A stretch of 64,000 nt of DNA. Origin: Pseudoscleropodium purum. Taxonomy: Eukaryota; Streptophyta; Bryopsida; Hypnales; Brachytheciaceae. This document shows positions 62,385 to 64,000 of this stretch, piece by piece. Location: assembly GCA_963969395.1 (NCBI GenBank), contig OZ017799.1, positions 21,950,501 to 22,014,500 on the forward strand, given 5' to 3'. The position numbers and the translations under genes are program-made. The notes under the pieces were generated by a model. The model did not search any database, was not told the origin of the DNA, and saw nothing but the letters and a program-made list of their open reading frames with translations. The number at the start of each line of letters is the position of its first letter. The first letter of the stretch is position 1.

Positions 62385-64000
62385 AAATAAGTTTTGGATT
62401 CTTCTAGATTACAAGTTTCATCTTCCTCTCCCCCATTAGACACTTGATTATTAAACCTCTACTAGAAGAAATGACAAGAAAAAAGACAAAGAGAAGAAAG
62501 AAAAAAAGATATGCATAAAGAAGAAAAAAATGGAGTGCAAAAATGGAATAAATTATCAAATCTCCATCTTCTTCTTTTTAATTCATTAAAAACATCAACT
62601 TTTATTTTTTCACTATTAGAAGTGACCAATGAATGAAAAAATTGACTTTGGATCATGGTTCTTTACTAAAGGCCATACTTAAGAGAATTTTTTTGTCTCT
62701 CTAATAGTTACTAGTGTAAAGACTCCTAGGTAAGAACTAGCTCTTGACTTCTATTTCCATTTATTACAAAAAGAAACCCACTTTAAACCACTCTAATGGC
62801 AATAAACAAGTTGTTGACATAAAAGAGTAGATAAAAATATCAAGAGCAACACCCTTTCTTAATCCATGTAGGACCAATTGGTCATTGACTGATCAATTGA
62901 AAATTTAGGTGGATTCATATGAAGTGCATTTTGAATGGATCTTTTTGAAATTTTGATACATATAGACATGTATCTCCTACGTGGGAATATTATTTTGTTC
63001 TAATCAAATTCTCAGATTAAAGGTTACGTTGCCTAAATTTTTTTGGACATGAGGGGCATCTTTGGGTGCCCAACATGTGCAAAATTCCTCTTTTATCTTT
63101 AAAATTTGGTGAGTATGTACTCAAATGATATAGGATGGAATAGTAAAAAAAAACATGGGCAGTGTGTAACCTCCCATTTTGTCATTTGGAGCTCACTATT
63201 TTTTTCAATTTTTTTTTGTTATTTTAAGTGTAGTTTTATATACAAAACCCTCCCAAAAGAGTATAGAAACAAAATAGGTATGTCACATGCCAATATAGTA
63301 TTTGATCCTAAATAGAGTAACTTCCTTGAAATAAACCCAAATTCCATATGTAAATAGGATAGAAACCCAAAATTTGTACAAATTATAGTTATTTAGTAGA
63401 AATTGCCCAAATTGCCTAAATTGCCTAAACATGCTTGGCATGTGATAAATCCTAGTTAAATTGGTTTAAGGAAACCTACGTAAACACCCTAAGTTGATTC
63501 TTGAAGAGAGGTTTTGGAAATTATCCATAGTGTGATAAAATCTCACTAAAAATTAGACTAGCTTTTTTATATTATTAAGACTTTTGACAAATTTTATAAC
63601 ATTTTAATAGCCAAAAATATCCAAATCATCAAGATTCTTTAATGATTCAAATTTAAAAATTACGACAAAGCTGATTAATATCCAAGGAGTGTACGAAATT
63701 AGAATGGAAACCAAGTTAGGTCTTTTTTTACTCCCTCATACCTACTAAAGAGCCTATACTAGTTACTTTTTACAAAAAAATCAAATCCAAAAGTTGGATT
63801 TTTAATATTTTTAAATTTTAAGTTGGCAATAGGTTTTGATGAGTTTTGATGATAGAAAAATGGGTAAAATTAGAGTAGACTAAAAATAGATTTTTTAAAG
63901 CCAATGGCACAACCCGCTTAAGATTTGGAGTCTTTCTTTAAAAGTTAGAGTTTTAAATCAATGTAAAAAATCAAACATGAAGATTAGGATGAAAATTCTA
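62385..64000. other. AT-rich spacer to window end
   Basis: A purine-rich tract lies at 62466-62535 (+ strand). No gene or bounded element recognised. Confidence 0.45.

Overview
This is nuclear DNA of a land plant. It holds spliced protein genes with GT-AG introns and GC-richer exons, set in very AT-rich intergenic DNA packed with short non-autonomous transposons. Two plant-typical families are present: an LHT-type amino acid transporter and an EPF-like cysteine-rich signalling peptide. The contrast between exon and spacer composition would fit a bryophyte, lycophyte or fern, but the sequence alone does not fix the lineage.

Layout. 0-6 kb: AT-rich repeats (one full copy of a 0.9-kb repeat family and a 0.57-kb foldback). 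6.2-10.1 kb: LHT-like transporter on the + strand, seven exons that join in frame to 483 aa. 10.1-17 kb: repeats, including a hAT-like MITE with a perfect 8-bp target duplication. 17.1-19.7 kb: GC-richer leader and a three-exon EPFL4/5/6-type peptide gene (+, 151 aa). 20-22.3 kb: GC-moderate non-coding DNA with retroposon tails. 22-46 kb: repeat-dominated, with a nested MITE carrying a perfect 88-bp palindrome, foldbacks, a 140-bp MITE and a small GC-rich hAT-like MITE. One GC-moderate island without a recognised gene lies at 34.6-37.4 kb. 48.2-52.9 kb: a seven-exon gene on the - strand (about 1129 aa, Ser-rich, five 18-aa tandem repeats) whose family I do not recognise. 53-64 kb: promoter-side sequence, a PIF/Harbinger-like MITE with a TTA target duplication, retroposon tails and two more 0.9-kb repeats.

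The three genes show no functional link; the window looks like ordinary sparse plant chromosome. The most unusual material is in the transposons: (i) at least ten related AT-rich elements whose ends read TTAA-CCCCTAAA, which recalls the TTAA target of piggyBac-type transposons, and (ii) a perfect 88-bp palindrome inserted inside a related hAT-like MITE, itself inserted in one of those AT-rich elements. No tRNA, rRNA, CRISPR array or prokaryotic feature was seen.
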